From: RYN-431 sp036388295
GTDB taxonomy: Bacteria; Planctomycetota; Phycisphaerae; Tepidisphaerales; Tepidisphaeraceae
Length of the DNA: 28,737 nt
Direction: 5' to 3'
NCBI GenBank assembly: GCA_036388295.1
Contig: DASVSC010000154.1
Location: 1-28,737 of the forward strand
Shown here: positions 1 through 8,151 of the stretch, one piece after another
Layout of the letters: each line of letters begins with the position of its first letter
How positions within the stretch are numbered: the stretch's first letter is position 1
The notes under the pieces: generated by a model
Databases searched by the model: none
What the model was told of the DNA's origin: nothing
The model's input: only the letters and a program-made list of their open reading frames with translations
Translations under genes and position numbers: made by a program

Positions 1-241
1 GCTCGCGGTCGCGGCGGCTCAGGACGTAGGTTTCGATGGGGTCGCCCAGGTCCAGCAGCCAGTCGACGCGCACGCGGTCGCCGCCGACGTTCCGGGCGAT
101 GTCGGCCAGCGGGAAGAGCGTGGAAAAGACGACCAGCTGCCGCGGCGGCGGGGCGGGGGCGGGCGTGCGGTCGCAGGACATGACCAGGACCAGACCCAAC
201 AACAAGGGTAGACGCGCGGGGATCGATCGAAGGGTACTCAT
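1..241 (-). CDS. Metal (Zn/Mn-type) ABC transporter substrate-binding lipoprotein, 5' part only
   Basis: Reading from the ATG at 241 down to position 1 gives 80 codons with no stop, so the gene continues past the left edge. The product starts with a lipoprotein signal: a basic start, a hydrophobic stretch at about residues 11-21, and VMSC with Cys23 as the probable lipidated residue. A Pro/Ala linker follows, then VVFSTLFPLADIARNVGGDRV, cited here as the family-typical start of ZnuA/MntA-like periplasmic proteins. Such proteins capture Zn or Mn outside the inner membrane and pass it to an ABC permease. One oddity: the usual first metal-ligand His in the 'DPH' segment is absent, since the sequence reads GDPIETYVLSRRD at residues 67-79. 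No ribosome binding site is evident. The family call is good; the metal specificity cannot be judged from this fragment. Confidence 0.72.
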   Translation of the reverse strand, partial: MSTLRSIPARLPLLLGLVLVMSCDRTPAPAPPPRQLVVFSTLFPLADIARNVGGDRVRVDWLLDLGDPIETYVLSRRDRE

Positions 242-276
242 GAATGTCAGGACAGATCCGTCTCGACCGGTTTGGG

Positions 277-355
277 GTGGCCGCTTTAGCGGCCACCGTG
301 GCGGCTGAAGCCGCCACGCCTCGAGTTGATACGCCTCAAGCCGCCACGCCTCGAG
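277..355. repeat. Cluster of palindromic intergenic repeats
   Basis: Two perfect hairpins lie side by side. GTGGCCGCTTTAGCGGCCAC is at 277-296. At 297-318 there is a 10-bp arm on each side of a central GA (CGTGGCGGCT/AGCCGCCACG). A direct copy of AAGCCGCCACGCCTCGAG at 308-325 recurs at 338-355. The cluster sits in the gap between two minus-strand genes and could end the upstream transcript. The GCTGAAGC core also occurs at 24218-24235. Confidence 0.7.
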
Positions 356-402
356 CATTCGCAATGTCTTTATCGATCTCCCACGTCTCCCCGCAACGCC
401 GC

Positions 403-1569
403 TCAATGCATGAAGCTCCGGACGATTTCGATCACGAACAGGATCACCACGGCCAGTTCCAGCACGATCGTCGTGCGGTGGTGCTGGTCGTCGCCGAGCA
501 GTTGATAAATCTCGTCCAAGGCCGTCAGTTTGGACCGTACGCTGGTATGCCAATCGGCCAGATGGAACCGCTCGGCCAGGCCTTGGTAGAGGCGCGCGGA
601 GTGCCAGTCGCCGAAGAACTTGGTGATGTTGCTCAGTTCGTCGTTGATGCGGGCGGCGTCGACGCGCAGCTCACGCAAGCCGCGCTGCGTGCGGCTGAGG
701 AAGCGCCAGGCGCCGGAGCGCTTCACGTCGCGGTAGGCGTGCTCGACGGCGTCGTCGAGCAGGCGGTCGTACGCTTCCAGTTCCGCCAGCTGCACGTTGG
801 CCAGTTCCATCAGGTAAAGCGTTTCGTCGAACTCGCGCGGGTCGTCGACGACCAGGGCCGCGTCCCAGTCGATGACGCACAAATCGTCGTGGTAGTAGCT
901 GAACGAGCGGCTGCTGCTTTCCTCGGCCTCCTGGGCGCTGAGCAGTTCCGGGTCTTCCTCCTGCGTCAGCAACGCCGACACGTCGCGGCGGTGGGTCTGC
1001 AGCCATTTCTCGGCCGACACGTCGACCGGCTCGCCGGCGTACACGTCCTGCAGCGGCCCGTCGATGCAGAAAGCCGTGTACGCCTCGACGTCGCCCAGCA
1101 TCGGCACAGGATTGATCAGGTGCGGCAGCAGTTCCTGGCGGACTTGTTCGCCGAGTTCGCGGGCGTCGTCGCTGACGCCGCCGCCGCTGGTGAAACGCAA
1201 GTCGTGGTAATCGACCAGCTCGCGCAAGTCATCGACCTCGAACGGCACGCGAATGCTGATCGACAGCGCGCCGACCGGCATGATCTTGACGACCGTCTCC
1301 AGGCGCACCAGCCCGCCCCGCGCCGCGATCTTCTCGACCGCCGGCAAACGCACCATCTGCGGCCGGTAGAAAAACAGCTGCTTGGGCGACCGCTTGCTGG
1401 CGTCCATCTGGAACGTGCTGACCGGCTGGCCCAGCAGTGTCGGCAGCGCGTGCCGCTGCATGTCGTACGCGATGTCGAACGCGTACAGATACACCACCTG
1501 CCCCCGCAGACGCCCCGCGTCGCGAGAGCGGGTCGGCGGCTTTACGGCGGCGGGGGCGACGACAGACAT
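403..1569 (-). CDS. RMD1/YagE-like (DUF155) membrane protein
   Basis: The product has 388 residues. After a short basic N-terminus it reads VVYLYAFDIAYDM, which resembles the start of the DUF155/RMD1 domain. The middle is soluble and acidic. The C-terminal part is helical, with a KFFGDWHSARLY segment and a helix ending in the hydrophobic span TTIVLELAVVILFVIEIV (about 364-381), followed by a very short tail. A conserved soluble domain plus one C-terminal transmembrane helix is the usual DUF155 arrangement. In yeast, relatives (Rmd1, Rmd8) act at membranes; the bacterial role is unknown. The ATG at 1569 is supported by a perfect TATAAT 6 nt upstream and the lack of any Shine-Dalgarno site, suggesting a leaderless message. 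The gene is downstream of the GH30 gene on the same strand but separated by a hairpin, so it is probably transcribed alone. Confidence 0.62.
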   Translation of the reverse strand: MSVVAPAAVKPPTRSRDAGRLRGQVVYLYAFDIAYDMQRHALPTLLGQPVSTFQMDASKRSPKQLFFYRPQMVRLPAVEKIAARGGLVRLETVVKIMPVGALSISIRVPFEVDDLRELVDYHDLRFTSGGGVSDDARELGEQVRQELLPHLINPVPMLGDVEAYTAFCIDGPLQDVYAGEPVDVSAEKWLQTHRRDVSALLTQEEDPELLSAQEAEESSSRSFSYYHDDLCVIDWDAALVVDDPREFDETLYLMELANVQLAELEAYDRLLDDAVEHAYRDVKRSGAWRFLSRTQRGLRELRVDAARINDELSNITKFFGDWHSARLYQGLAERFHLADWHTSVRSKLTALDEIYQLLGDDQHHRTTIVLELAVVILFVIEIVRSFMH

Positions 1570-1575
1570 GTCGGG

Positions 1576-1581
1576 ATTATA
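1576..1581 (-). promoter_or_regulatory. -10 element TATAAT, inside a palindrome, for the RMD1-like gene
   Basis: On the minus strand the sequence is TATAAT, then CCCGAC, then the ATG. With a start point about 7 nt past the -10 box, transcription would begin at or next to the start codon. The box is flanked by perfect 5-bp arms (TCGGG at 1571-1575 and CCCGA at 1582-1586), so it could be an operator. No good -35 box is visible. Confidence 0.5.
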
Positions 1582-1603
1582 CCCGAAGGCGGACGACTTC
1601 TGG

Positions 1604-1633
1604 TCCCCTCTGCCGGCCGTACCGGGAGAGGGA
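1604..1633 (-). terminator. Hairpin between the GH30 gene and the RMD1-like gene
   Basis: TCCCCTCTGCCGG and CCGGGAGAGGGA form a stem with one bulge around a short loop, starting 9 nt beyond the GH30 stop codon. There is no clear T run, so it is either a weak terminator or simply one of the CGGGAGAGG palindromes seen also at 21011-21032 and 22045-22070. Confidence 0.4.
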
Positions 1634-1641
1634 GCAAGACG

Positions 1642-3849
1642 TTAAACCGTCCGGCTGCCCAGCAACACGCCTGTTTCCGTCTCGCCCTTGGACAGCGTCA
1701 GGTCCGTGATCGGCGTGCTGCTGCGGAAACCGTTCGGGAAGACGCGGCGGACGCGGTACGTGCCGGCCGCTAAGTTCGCGAAGCGGAAGTCGCCGTTAGC
1801 GTCGGTTTTCGTCTGCTTCTCGCCCGAATCGGCCTTCCCGTCGGCGTCGGCGTCAAGAAAGATGACCTTGCCGACGGCATCCGGCTCGTCCGCGTCTTGC
1901 TTGCCGTCGCGGTCGGTGTCGGCGAACGCGTGGCCGCTGATGGAGGCGGTGCCCCCGCCGGTCGTGGGCTGCCCGGGTTTGGCGGGCGTGGACGACGAAG
2001 TCTTGGCCAGGCCGACATTTAAGCCGTCGGCGGTCATGTCGCCCTTCTTCAGCTTGGTGGCCTTGGGGGCGGTGGTGATGAAGTAGCCGTTGTCCACTTC
2101 ACGGCGGACGCGGTAGACGCCTTTCTCCAGGCCGTTGAACCGGTAGCTGCCGTCATCGGCGGTGACGACGGTGGGCTCGCGGCGGTCGCGGTCGCCGTCG
2201 GCGTTCATGTCGAGGAAGATCTTGTCGCCGCCGAGGCCTTTTTCGCCGTTGTCCTTTTTGCCGTTCTTGTTGGCGTCGTTGAAGTAGACGCCGCGGATGC
2301 TGCCGCTGGGTGGGGCCTGAACGGACGCCTTGGCGGTGCTGCCGACGAGGGTGAAGATGCTGCGCGCCGGCATGACGATCTTCACCCTGCCGCCGCTCAC
2401 GGTATACGATTTAAGTTCTTTCCAGGTAGCGGCTTCGGTGCTGGCGAAGGCCGTGGTGAACTTTTTCACGCCGGTGTCGCCCAGCCGCAGGGTGACGACT
2501 TCCTCTTCGTTCGAACTATTGACCATCACGCTGGTGAGCGTGCGCTTGGCGTTGTCGGCGAAGGCGCTGACGTACACGCCCTTCGGGTCGATGCCGGTCG
2601 TCTTCAGCCGCACCGAGCCGGGGCGGATGTATTTCGAGAAGTGCTTGAACGCGTTGTACTTATTGGCGTCGTAGTCGTCATTCTTCATCAGGGCTTCGCC
2701 ATTGTCGTAGCTGTTGGTGATGCCCCAGTAGACGTACGCGCTGGTGTTGGCCTGAACGAGAGTGTCCTGAATGCCCGCGGCCAGGCGCATGGTGCCGTTC
2801 CAGGTGCTGTCATAGCCGCTGGTTTCGGTCATCCAACTGCGTTTACCGTCGTTCTTAATGCCGTTGAAGGTGTTGTAGTCGTGGGTGCCGTCGTAGCCGT
2901 TCCAGTAGCGGCTCCACATTTCGGGGCTGCGCTGGAAGGTGACGCCGTCGTTGGCGTAGCCGTGGATGGCGTAGACGTCGACGGCGTTGAAGGCGGTTTT
3001 GTCGCGGCGCAGCGCCTTGATGTACGCCATCTGCCGGCTGAGGATGCCGCGGTCGGCGGTGGAGCCGACGCCCACGTCCTCGGGCCCGATGATCTTGGTC
3101 TTAATCCCGTATTCCTTGAACCAGCGGTTCACGGCTTTAACGGCTTTGACGTACAGCTTCGGGTCGTAGACCGCGCTGCTGTACGGCTCGTGGAAGGCCA
3201 ATTCGTTCTGGATGCTCACGCCGTCCAGATGAACGCCGAAGGCCTTTTCGAACCCTTTGACGTACGCGGCGACGTACCGGCCGAACTGCACGTAGTTTTC
3301 GTCCGACGCGATCAGGCTGCCGCCGGCGGTGTTGCCGCTTTTGTCGTCGTATTTCGGCATCGTGCCGTTCGGCCTGCCCGTGCTGGGGTTGATTTCCTCG
3401 CCCTTCATCCAGAACGGGGGCGACCAGACGCTGCCGATGATGGCCACTTCGCTGCCGTACTTCTGCGCCGCCCGGGCCATCATGCCGTACTTCTGGATCT
3501 GCCAGTGGCTGAAATCGAACTTACGGACGTTGTCCATCAGGTCCGGCCCCATGTAGACGCTGGTGCCGATGCTCTTTTTGCCGTTCTTGGTCTCGCCGGC
3601 GAGGATCCAGGGATTCAGCGCCACGCGGAACATGCTGGCACCGAGGTCGCGGTAGTAGGCCTTCTGGAACTTAGCGGTTTTGACCAGCGACAGGCTCGTC
3701 ACGCCGCCGAGGCTGGTGCCGAAGCCGTCCATGGTCTGGGCGCGGCTGGTGGTGATGTCGACCGTCGCCGACAGGTGCCGACGGCCTTCGAGCGGTTCAC
3801 ACGAAGCAAGCGGACGAAGCGGCCTGGCCGCGCGGGCGGGGGTAGTCAT
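1642..3849 (-). CDS. Exported GH30-type glycoside hydrolase with two SdrD-B domains
   Basis: The product has 735 residues. EPLEGRRHLSA at 18-28 is the planctomycete LEPR-XLL-like motif of exported proteins. A (beta/alpha)8 domain follows, with WSPPFWMK at 142-149, typical of family 30. Expected catalytic residues are Glu216 in SIQNELAFHEPY (acid/base) and Glu342 in SWMTETSGYD (nucleophile). The GH30 beta-sandwich follows to about 503. Two SdrD-type B domains rich in DxNxDG calcium-binding loops lie at about 517-615 and 635-735. GH30 enzymes cut xylan, glucuronoxylan, beta-1,6-glucans or glucosylceramide; the substrate cannot be chosen here. Its likely role is extracellular polysaccharide breakdown. 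The ATG at 3849 is the first in frame and places the export motif correctly, but it has no clear ribosome binding site. Confidence 0.88.
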   Translation of the reverse strand: MTTPARAARPLRPLASCEPLEGRRHLSATVDITTSRAQTMDGFGTSLGGVTSLSLVKTAKFQKAYYRDLGASMFRVALNPWILAGETKNGKKSIGTSVYMGPDLMDNVRKFDFSHWQIQKYGMMARAAQKYGSEVAIIGSVWSPPFWMKGEEINPSTGRPNGTMPKYDDKSGNTAGGSLIASDENYVQFGRYVAAYVKGFEKAFGVHLDGVSIQNELAFHEPYSSAVYDPKLYVKAVKAVNRWFKEYGIKTKIIGPEDVGVGSTADRGILSRQMAYIKALRRDKTAFNAVDVYAIHGYANDGVTFQRSPEMWSRYWNGYDGTHDYNTFNGIKNDGKRSWMTETSGYDSTWNGTMRLAAGIQDTLVQANTSAYVYWGITNSYDNGEALMKNDDYDANKYNAFKHFSKYIRPGSVRLKTTGIDPKGVYVSAFADNAKRTLTSVMVNSSNEEEVVTLRLGDTGVKKFTTAFASTEAATWKELKSYTVSGGRVKIVMPARSIFTLVGSTAKASVQAPPSGSIRGVYFNDANKNGKKDNGEKGLGGDKIFLDMNADGDRDRREPTVVTADDGSYRFNGLEKGVYRVRREVDNGYFITTAPKATKLKKGDMTADGLNVGLAKTSSSTPAKPGQPTTGGGTASISGHAFADTDRDGKQDADEPDAVGKVIFLDADADGKADSGEKQTKTDANGDFRFANLAAGTYRVRRVFPNGFRSSTPITDLTLSKGETETGVLLGSRTV

Positions 3850-3980
3850 AACTCGGTATCAGCTTTCGGAATCAAACAAACAGCGGCCGTAGCAGCCGCC
3901 TTAGACGCAGTTAGGGTTTCTACGTAGATAGTCGTCGGACAAGTCGATCTATTCCAAAGAAAAATTCATCATTCGCCCAT

Positions 3981-4364
3981 TTATTTGGCCGTTTCTTCGA
4001 AGCCGAAATGGTCGAACAGATGAATCCGCTGGTCACACCGCGGACAGGCGTACCAGCCGCAGTTCATGATCACGACGTCTGGGTCAATTGAGTGGCCACA
4101 CCGGCCGCAATCGAACCCGCCCGGGGCCGCCTGCGGGCCGAACGCCAGCGTGCGCCGGCCGGCATGGTGGGCGTCATGGCACACCCTGCAGAGCAGCACC
4201 ACATTCTCGATAACGTCCGGCCCGCCCCGGCTTTGCGGCGTGACATGGTGGTAGCCGAACCCGCGGTGGTACGTCTCCCGCCGCGTCGGCCCGCGCCCGC
4301 ACCCCCGGCAACGCAGGCCGTCACGCAGGTTGACCTGAAAGCAGGTGCGGTTTTCGAGCGGCAC
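3981..4364 (-). CDS. HNH endonuclease family protein with C-terminal zinc ribbon
   Basis: The product has 127 residues and a GTG start. The HNH core has Cys19/Cys22, the HH pair at 39-40, Asn54 in the DVIENVVLLC segment, Cys59/Cys62 and His66/67, which fits the HNH nuclease fold with a structural zinc. A second pair of CxxC knuckles (Cys86/Cys89 and Cys107/Cys110) forms an added zinc ribbon. The gene begins 43 nt after the stop of the giant gene upstream on the same strand. A TAAGAT hexamer lies 5 nt before the GTG and no Shine-Dalgarno site is present. The family includes free-standing nucleases of unknown role, homing-type enzymes and defence effectors. No intron, methylase or defence partner is adjacent, so the role stays open. 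Confidence 0.8.
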   Translation of the reverse strand: MPLENRTCFQVNLRDGLRCRGCGRGPTRRETYHRGFGYHHVTPQSRGGPDVIENVVLLCRVCHDAHHAGRRTLAFGPQAAPGGFDCGRCGHSIDPDVVIMNCGWYACPRCDQRIHLFDHFGFEETAK

Positions 4365-4369
4365 GGGCG

Positions 4370-4375
4370 ATCTTA
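4370..4375 (-). promoter_or_regulatory. Possible -10 element (TAAGAT) 5 nt before the HNH gene
   Basis: On the minus strand TAAGAT is followed by CGCCC and the GTG start. It matches TATAAT at four of six places and follows the leaderless pattern seen at four other genes here. It lies in the 43-nt gap after the stop codon of the preceding gene. Confidence 0.3.
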
Positions 4376-4407
4376 CGCAACGACCCGGCCGCCGACGCGG
4401 CCCCGGT

Positions 4408-7400
4408 TCAGGGCGTCCTCAGGCCGATCAGCAGCCCACTTTTCGCCTGCCCGCTCGTCAGTGCCTGATCGATCCGTGTCGTGCTGTAAACCGACCCGGC
4501 CGGCAGCACCGCCCGGACGCGGTACGTCCCCGCGGCCAAGCCGGCGAACTTGAACTTGCCGGCGGTGTCGGTGACGACGCGGGTTTCGCCGCCGTCGAGC
4601 AGGCCGTCGTTGTCGCTGTCGAGGAAGACGGTGATAGCCTTCCCGATGCCGTCACCCGTGTCGTACCGGCCGTTCTTGTTGTTGTCCCGGAAAGCACTGC
4701 CGCTGAGACTGGCGGTGCCGGCGGGCGGCGGGGGCGGGGGCGGGGGCGGCGGGACGGTGCCGGTTTTGCTGCCGATGCTCAGGCCACTGATCGATTGCCC
4801 GCCCGCGTCCAGCACCAAGTCCAGCGTCTTGCTGGGGACGGTGCCACTGGCCAGCACCTGCCGCACGCGGTACGTGCCGGGGGTCGGCAGGCCGCTGAAG
4901 GCCCATTCGCCGTCGAACGTGGTGACAATGCTTGGCTCGCCCGCGTCCTTGACGCCGTCGTTGTCGGTGTCGAGGAATACGACCCGGCCGCTGGGGCGCG
5001 GCTCGCCGAACTCGTACCAGCCGCTCTTATTCGTGTCCTCGAACAAAAAGCCCTCCAGCGTTGCCGTGTCGACCGGCGGCGCCAAGCCGTTGCGAGTGAT
5101 CGTCAGGCAGTCGACGTTGGCCCCGGTGGCAGCGCCGGCGACCGCTTTGATCGTGTTCGTGCCGGCCAACAGGTTAGCGCTGATTGACACATTCCGCCAC
5201 GTGGCCCACGAGCCGGTGGGGGCGAACGCCAGCGTGCCGACAGTGACCCCGTTGACGATGATCGTCAGCGGGCGGTTGGCGGTGCTGCCGTTGGCGTAGC
5301 GGAACGTGAGCGTCGCCTGCTCGGTGGCGTTGCGGGGCGTGGTCCAGGTGACGGCCGACCCGCTGCCGCCGTAGTCGGCGTAGCCCGTCGCGCTGTAGCC
5401 GGTGTTGACCGACCCCTTGGCCGTCCCGCCGGTGAGGACGGCCGTCTCGGCTTCGTGGAGGACGGTGGGCGAATTGGCCGGCGGGACCGGCGTCGGGCGG
5501 CTGCCGAAGTGACGGCCGGAGAAGCCGGTGTGGGCCACGACGTCCACCGTATGTCCGGTGCCCGGCGTCGGGGTGGTCTGATCCCAACCGGCCGGCAGAA
5601 GCTGACGCACGGTATGCGATCCCGGTTCGTGGGTGCCAATGAAATAAAAGCCGCTTGAGCTGCTGACCGCCGACCGTTCGCCGGTATTGAGCAAGCCGTT
5701 GTTATTGCGGTCGTCGAACACCGTTCGGCCAGCCAGGGCCAAGTCGCCGAAGTCCTGGATGCCGTTGCCGTTCGCGTCGTTGAACAACGTGCCGCTGACG
5801 CCGCTGTCATATTGGGTGATGACCTGCGAACCGAGCGGCACCGTCAGGCTGACGCCGGCCGTGACGGCCTTGGTTACGGCCGCGTATTGGGTGAACCTCC
5901 ACCCGGCCGGCAGCACCTGGCGGACCTGGTACGTGCCGTCGTAGACATTGAACGTGGCCAAGCCGTTGGCGTCGGTCAAGGCGCTGGTTTCGCCGGTGTC
6001 GAGCGTGCCATTGGTGTTGGTGTCGAGGAACACGGTCCGACCGGCCAGGGCGGCCTCGCCGGTGTCGCGGACGTTGTCGCCGTCGAGGTCGTTGAACAAC
6101 TGGGCCGTGAGCGGTTTGCGAATGCGCAAGATGAACGCCGGCGGGCTGGCGAAGCCGTCTTCGGGGACGTCGACCAGCATCATCGCGCCGCTGGCCGGGG
6201 AGACGAACTGCGTGCCGGCGGGTGTCGATAGCCGCAGCCGGTGCTGACCGGCGGGCAGGTTGGAGAATGCGTACCTTCCGTTGTAGTCGATCGCGCTGGC
6301 CGGCTCGCCGATGTCGAGCTGGCCGTTGTTGTTGGCGTCGATATACGGCACGACCCCCGAGGCGGCCTCCAGACCGTACGCCGGACTCGTCTGGCCGGGG
6401 AAGGCTTCATAAATAGCGCTATGGATGCGGCCCATCGGCTGCTGAACCAGTCGCCACTCGCGGCCTTCGTATTCCGTGGTGCCGGGCGCGTACCAGTTGT
6501 TGCCGATGGTCATCAAGCCCGACGGCCGCAGATCCATCGACAGGGCGTTATTGCTGACCACGAACGGTTCGACGGTGAGGCCGGTATCCCTGTCCGAGAT
6601 TCGGTACAGCAGCGGGACACGGGTGGTGTATTCATCGACCGGTACGGCCTGGAAATAGACCCCGCCGTCCGGGCCTTGGACGAACGCGGGACTGCCGGGC
6701 GTCCCGGGGGCGATGTCTTCGTAACTGCCGAAGCCGGAATAACCGTTCGTCCCGGTGACGTCGTTGCGCTGGTTGGTGGTGATGTCAAACCGGCCGATGG
6801 CGAGGCGATAGAAGTAGCTGTTCAGATCAGCGTGGGCGAAGTAGATGTATTTCCCGACGGCCGTCAGTTCGGCCGGCTGGTCGAGGAACGTGGTGAAGGT
6901 CGTCAGCGGCGAGAATTGCAGAACGCCGCTGGCCTTGGTGACGTCGAACAGGGTTTGGGTGATTTCGCCGATGTCGTCGCCGTAGAGGGAGTAGCCTAGC
7001 ACGGCGCTGGCCACGATACGGCCGTTCGCAGTGAGCACGTCGCTGATGCCGAAGTACGGCCCGGTGCCGCCCGACAGCACGCCGGTCGCTTCGATATGGT
7101 AAAGGCGACCTGAAGCAGGCCCGTTGCTCTTAGTCCGTACGTACGCGGCCGAGCCGGCGGGGACCAGTTCCTCGATCGTCTGGCTGTCGTAAAACCAGAC
7201 GGGCGGCGCAGTGAAGTACGGATGATTGCCGTCGTACACACCGATCCCGTCAAAGCCGTACGACGATCGGTCGCCCTTGATGGTGAAGAACAGGTTCTTG
7301 CCGGCCGGGGTGAGGTGCGTGATGACGGAGCGCGGCGGCGCACCGTTGAGGACGCGGAAGCTTGTGCCCGCGGCAGTGCCGTCCGTGATCCAGAGCAGGC

Positions 7401-7941
7401 GGTTCGACGTGTTGTCGGGGTAGTATGGGCTGTACTTCGCGCCATGGGCGAGAAAAGCGATGCCGCCGTCGTACGCCACCAGCGCCGGCTCGGCACTGGG
7501 CTCAGTGATCGTGCCGTAAAGATCATTACTCGGGTCGTTGTTGTAGTAGTACGACGGTTCGTTTTCGATGACCTTCGTACCGGCCGCCGTGCCGTCGCTG
7601 ACGAATAGCTTGGCCTGCGCGGAGTTGCCGTAGGCGCGGGTCCAGTCGGCGATGAAAAAGAGCTTGCCGCCGCTGACGACGAAACTGCGGGGATTGCTTG
7701 ACGCGTTATAGAGCGCAAGGTCGGCCACGAGCGAGGTGCCGTCTTGGGTGCCGTCGCTGGCGAACAGTTCCGTCCCGCTGAAACCGTCACTGGCGGCGAA
7801 GTAGGTCCGGCCCTTGAACGAAACGCTCGCGTTCACGCCGGCCGACAAGCCCGACGCGTCGCCCGGATTGATGTCCTTGAGGATCTGCGGGGGGGTCACC
7901 GCGGCCAGCAGGGCACGACGCTCCAACACTTCAAACAACAT
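4408..7941 (-). CDS. Giant exported protein: ELWxxDGT repeats, SdrD-B domains, CBM6/35-like module
   Basis: The product has 1177 residues from the ATG at 7941. That start is chosen over one 28 codons upstream because AAGGGAAG (7949-7956) lies 7 nt before it and because it makes VLERRALLAA (5-14), the planctomycete export motif, N-terminal. ELWxxDGTxxGT-type repeats (for example LFVSDGTAAGTK) occupy about 15-215 and probably form a beta-propeller. A less regular beta-rich stretch follows to about 520. SdrD-B domains lie at about 525-605, 610-705 and 712-800. A carbohydrate-binding module like CBM6/CBM35 spans about 825-950 (HEAETAVLTGG, GYADYGGSG, LLAGTNTIK). A fourth SdrD-B domain (960-1060), a run of ten prolines and a fifth SdrD-B domain (1077-1177) end the chain. 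It probably binds polysaccharide at or outside the cell surface. No enzymatic domain was recognised. Confidence 0.85.
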   Translation of the reverse strand: MLFEVLERRALLAAVTPPQILKDINPGDASGLSAGVNASVSFKGRTYFAASDGFSGTELFASDGTQDGTSLVADLALYNASSNPRSFVVSGGKLFFIADWTRAYGNSAQAKLFVSDGTAAGTKVIENEPSYYYNNDPSNDLYGTITEPSAEPALVAYDGGIAFLAHGAKYSPYYPDNTSNRLLWITDGTAAGTSFRVLNGAPPRSVITHLTPAGKNLFFTIKGDRSSYGFDGIGVYDGNHPYFTAPPVWFYDSQTIEELVPAGSAAYVRTKSNGPASGRLYHIEATGVLSGGTGPYFGISDVLTANGRIVASAVLGYSLYGDDIGEITQTLFDVTKASGVLQFSPLTTFTTFLDQPAELTAVGKYIYFAHADLNSYFYRLAIGRFDITTNQRNDVTGTNGYSGFGSYEDIAPGTPGSPAFVQGPDGGVYFQAVPVDEYTTRVPLLYRISDRDTGLTVEPFVVSNNALSMDLRPSGLMTIGNNWYAPGTTEYEGREWRLVQQPMGRIHSAIYEAFPGQTSPAYGLEAASGVVPYIDANNNGQLDIGEPASAIDYNGRYAFSNLPAGQHRLRLSTPAGTQFVSPASGAMMLVDVPEDGFASPPAFILRIRKPLTAQLFNDLDGDNVRDTGEAALAGRTVFLDTNTNGTLDTGETSALTDANGLATFNVYDGTYQVRQVLPAGWRFTQYAAVTKAVTAGVSLTVPLGSQVITQYDSGVSGTLFNDANGNGIQDFGDLALAGRTVFDDRNNNGLLNTGERSAVSSSSGFYFIGTHEPGSHTVRQLLPAGWDQTTPTPGTGHTVDVVAHTGFSGRHFGSRPTPVPPANSPTVLHEAETAVLTGGTAKGSVNTGYSATGYADYGGSGSAVTWTTPRNATEQATLTFRYANGSTANRPLTIIVNGVTVGTLAFAPTGSWATWRNVSISANLLAGTNTIKAVAGAATGANVDCLTITRNGLAPPVDTATLEGFLFEDTNKSGWYEFGEPRPSGRVVFLDTDNDGVKDAGEPSIVTTFDGEWAFSGLPTPGTYRVRQVLASGTVPSKTLDLVLDAGGQSISGLSIGSKTGTVPPPPPPPPPPAGTASLSGSAFRDNNKNGRYDTGDGIGKAITVFLDSDNDGLLDGGETRVVTDTAGKFKFAGLAAGTYRVRAVLPAGSVYSTTRIDQALTSGQAKSGLLIGLRTP

Positions 7942-7992
7942 GTTTCGACTTCCCTTGCCAGACAGAAATGCCGGCCAGCGGCCGGGCGAAGG

Positions 7993-8020
7993 AGAATACT
8001 CTGCCGGCCCGGTCCTGCAA
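7993..8020 (-). promoter_or_regulatory. Candidate sigma70-type promoter for the giant exported gene at 7941
   Basis: On the minus strand TTGCAG (8015-8020) and TATTCT (7993-7998) are 16 bp apart. The implied start near 7986 would leave a leader of about 45 nt carrying the AAGGGAAG ribosome binding site. The match is only partial. Confidence 0.33.
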
Positions 8021-8095
8021 CACAATTCCGCTTTCGTTCAGCAGACGGGCATGAACGGCGCATGACACTGACGACGATGCCCACCTACAAACGAA

Positions 8096-8125
8096 GCCGG
8101 CCCCCGAGAATGCTCGGGGGCCGGC
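8096..8125 (-). terminator. Intrinsic terminator downstream of atpD
   Basis: A perfect 13-bp stem (GCCGGCCCCCGAG / CTCGGGGGCCGGC) with a 4-nt loop lies 26 nt past the atpD stop codon. On the minus strand it is followed by TTCGTTTGT. This is the strongest terminator in the window and separates atpD from the exported gene downstream. Confidence 0.8.
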
Positions 8126-8151
8126 CGTTACAGTCGTTACAGACGAATCGT

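Noticed and set aside
244..1773. Plus-strand frame of 509 codons opposite the RMD1-like gene
   Set aside because: Product has no domain or signal; the minus-strand frame has a conserved-looking start, a C-terminal membrane helix and a -10 box at the right distance.
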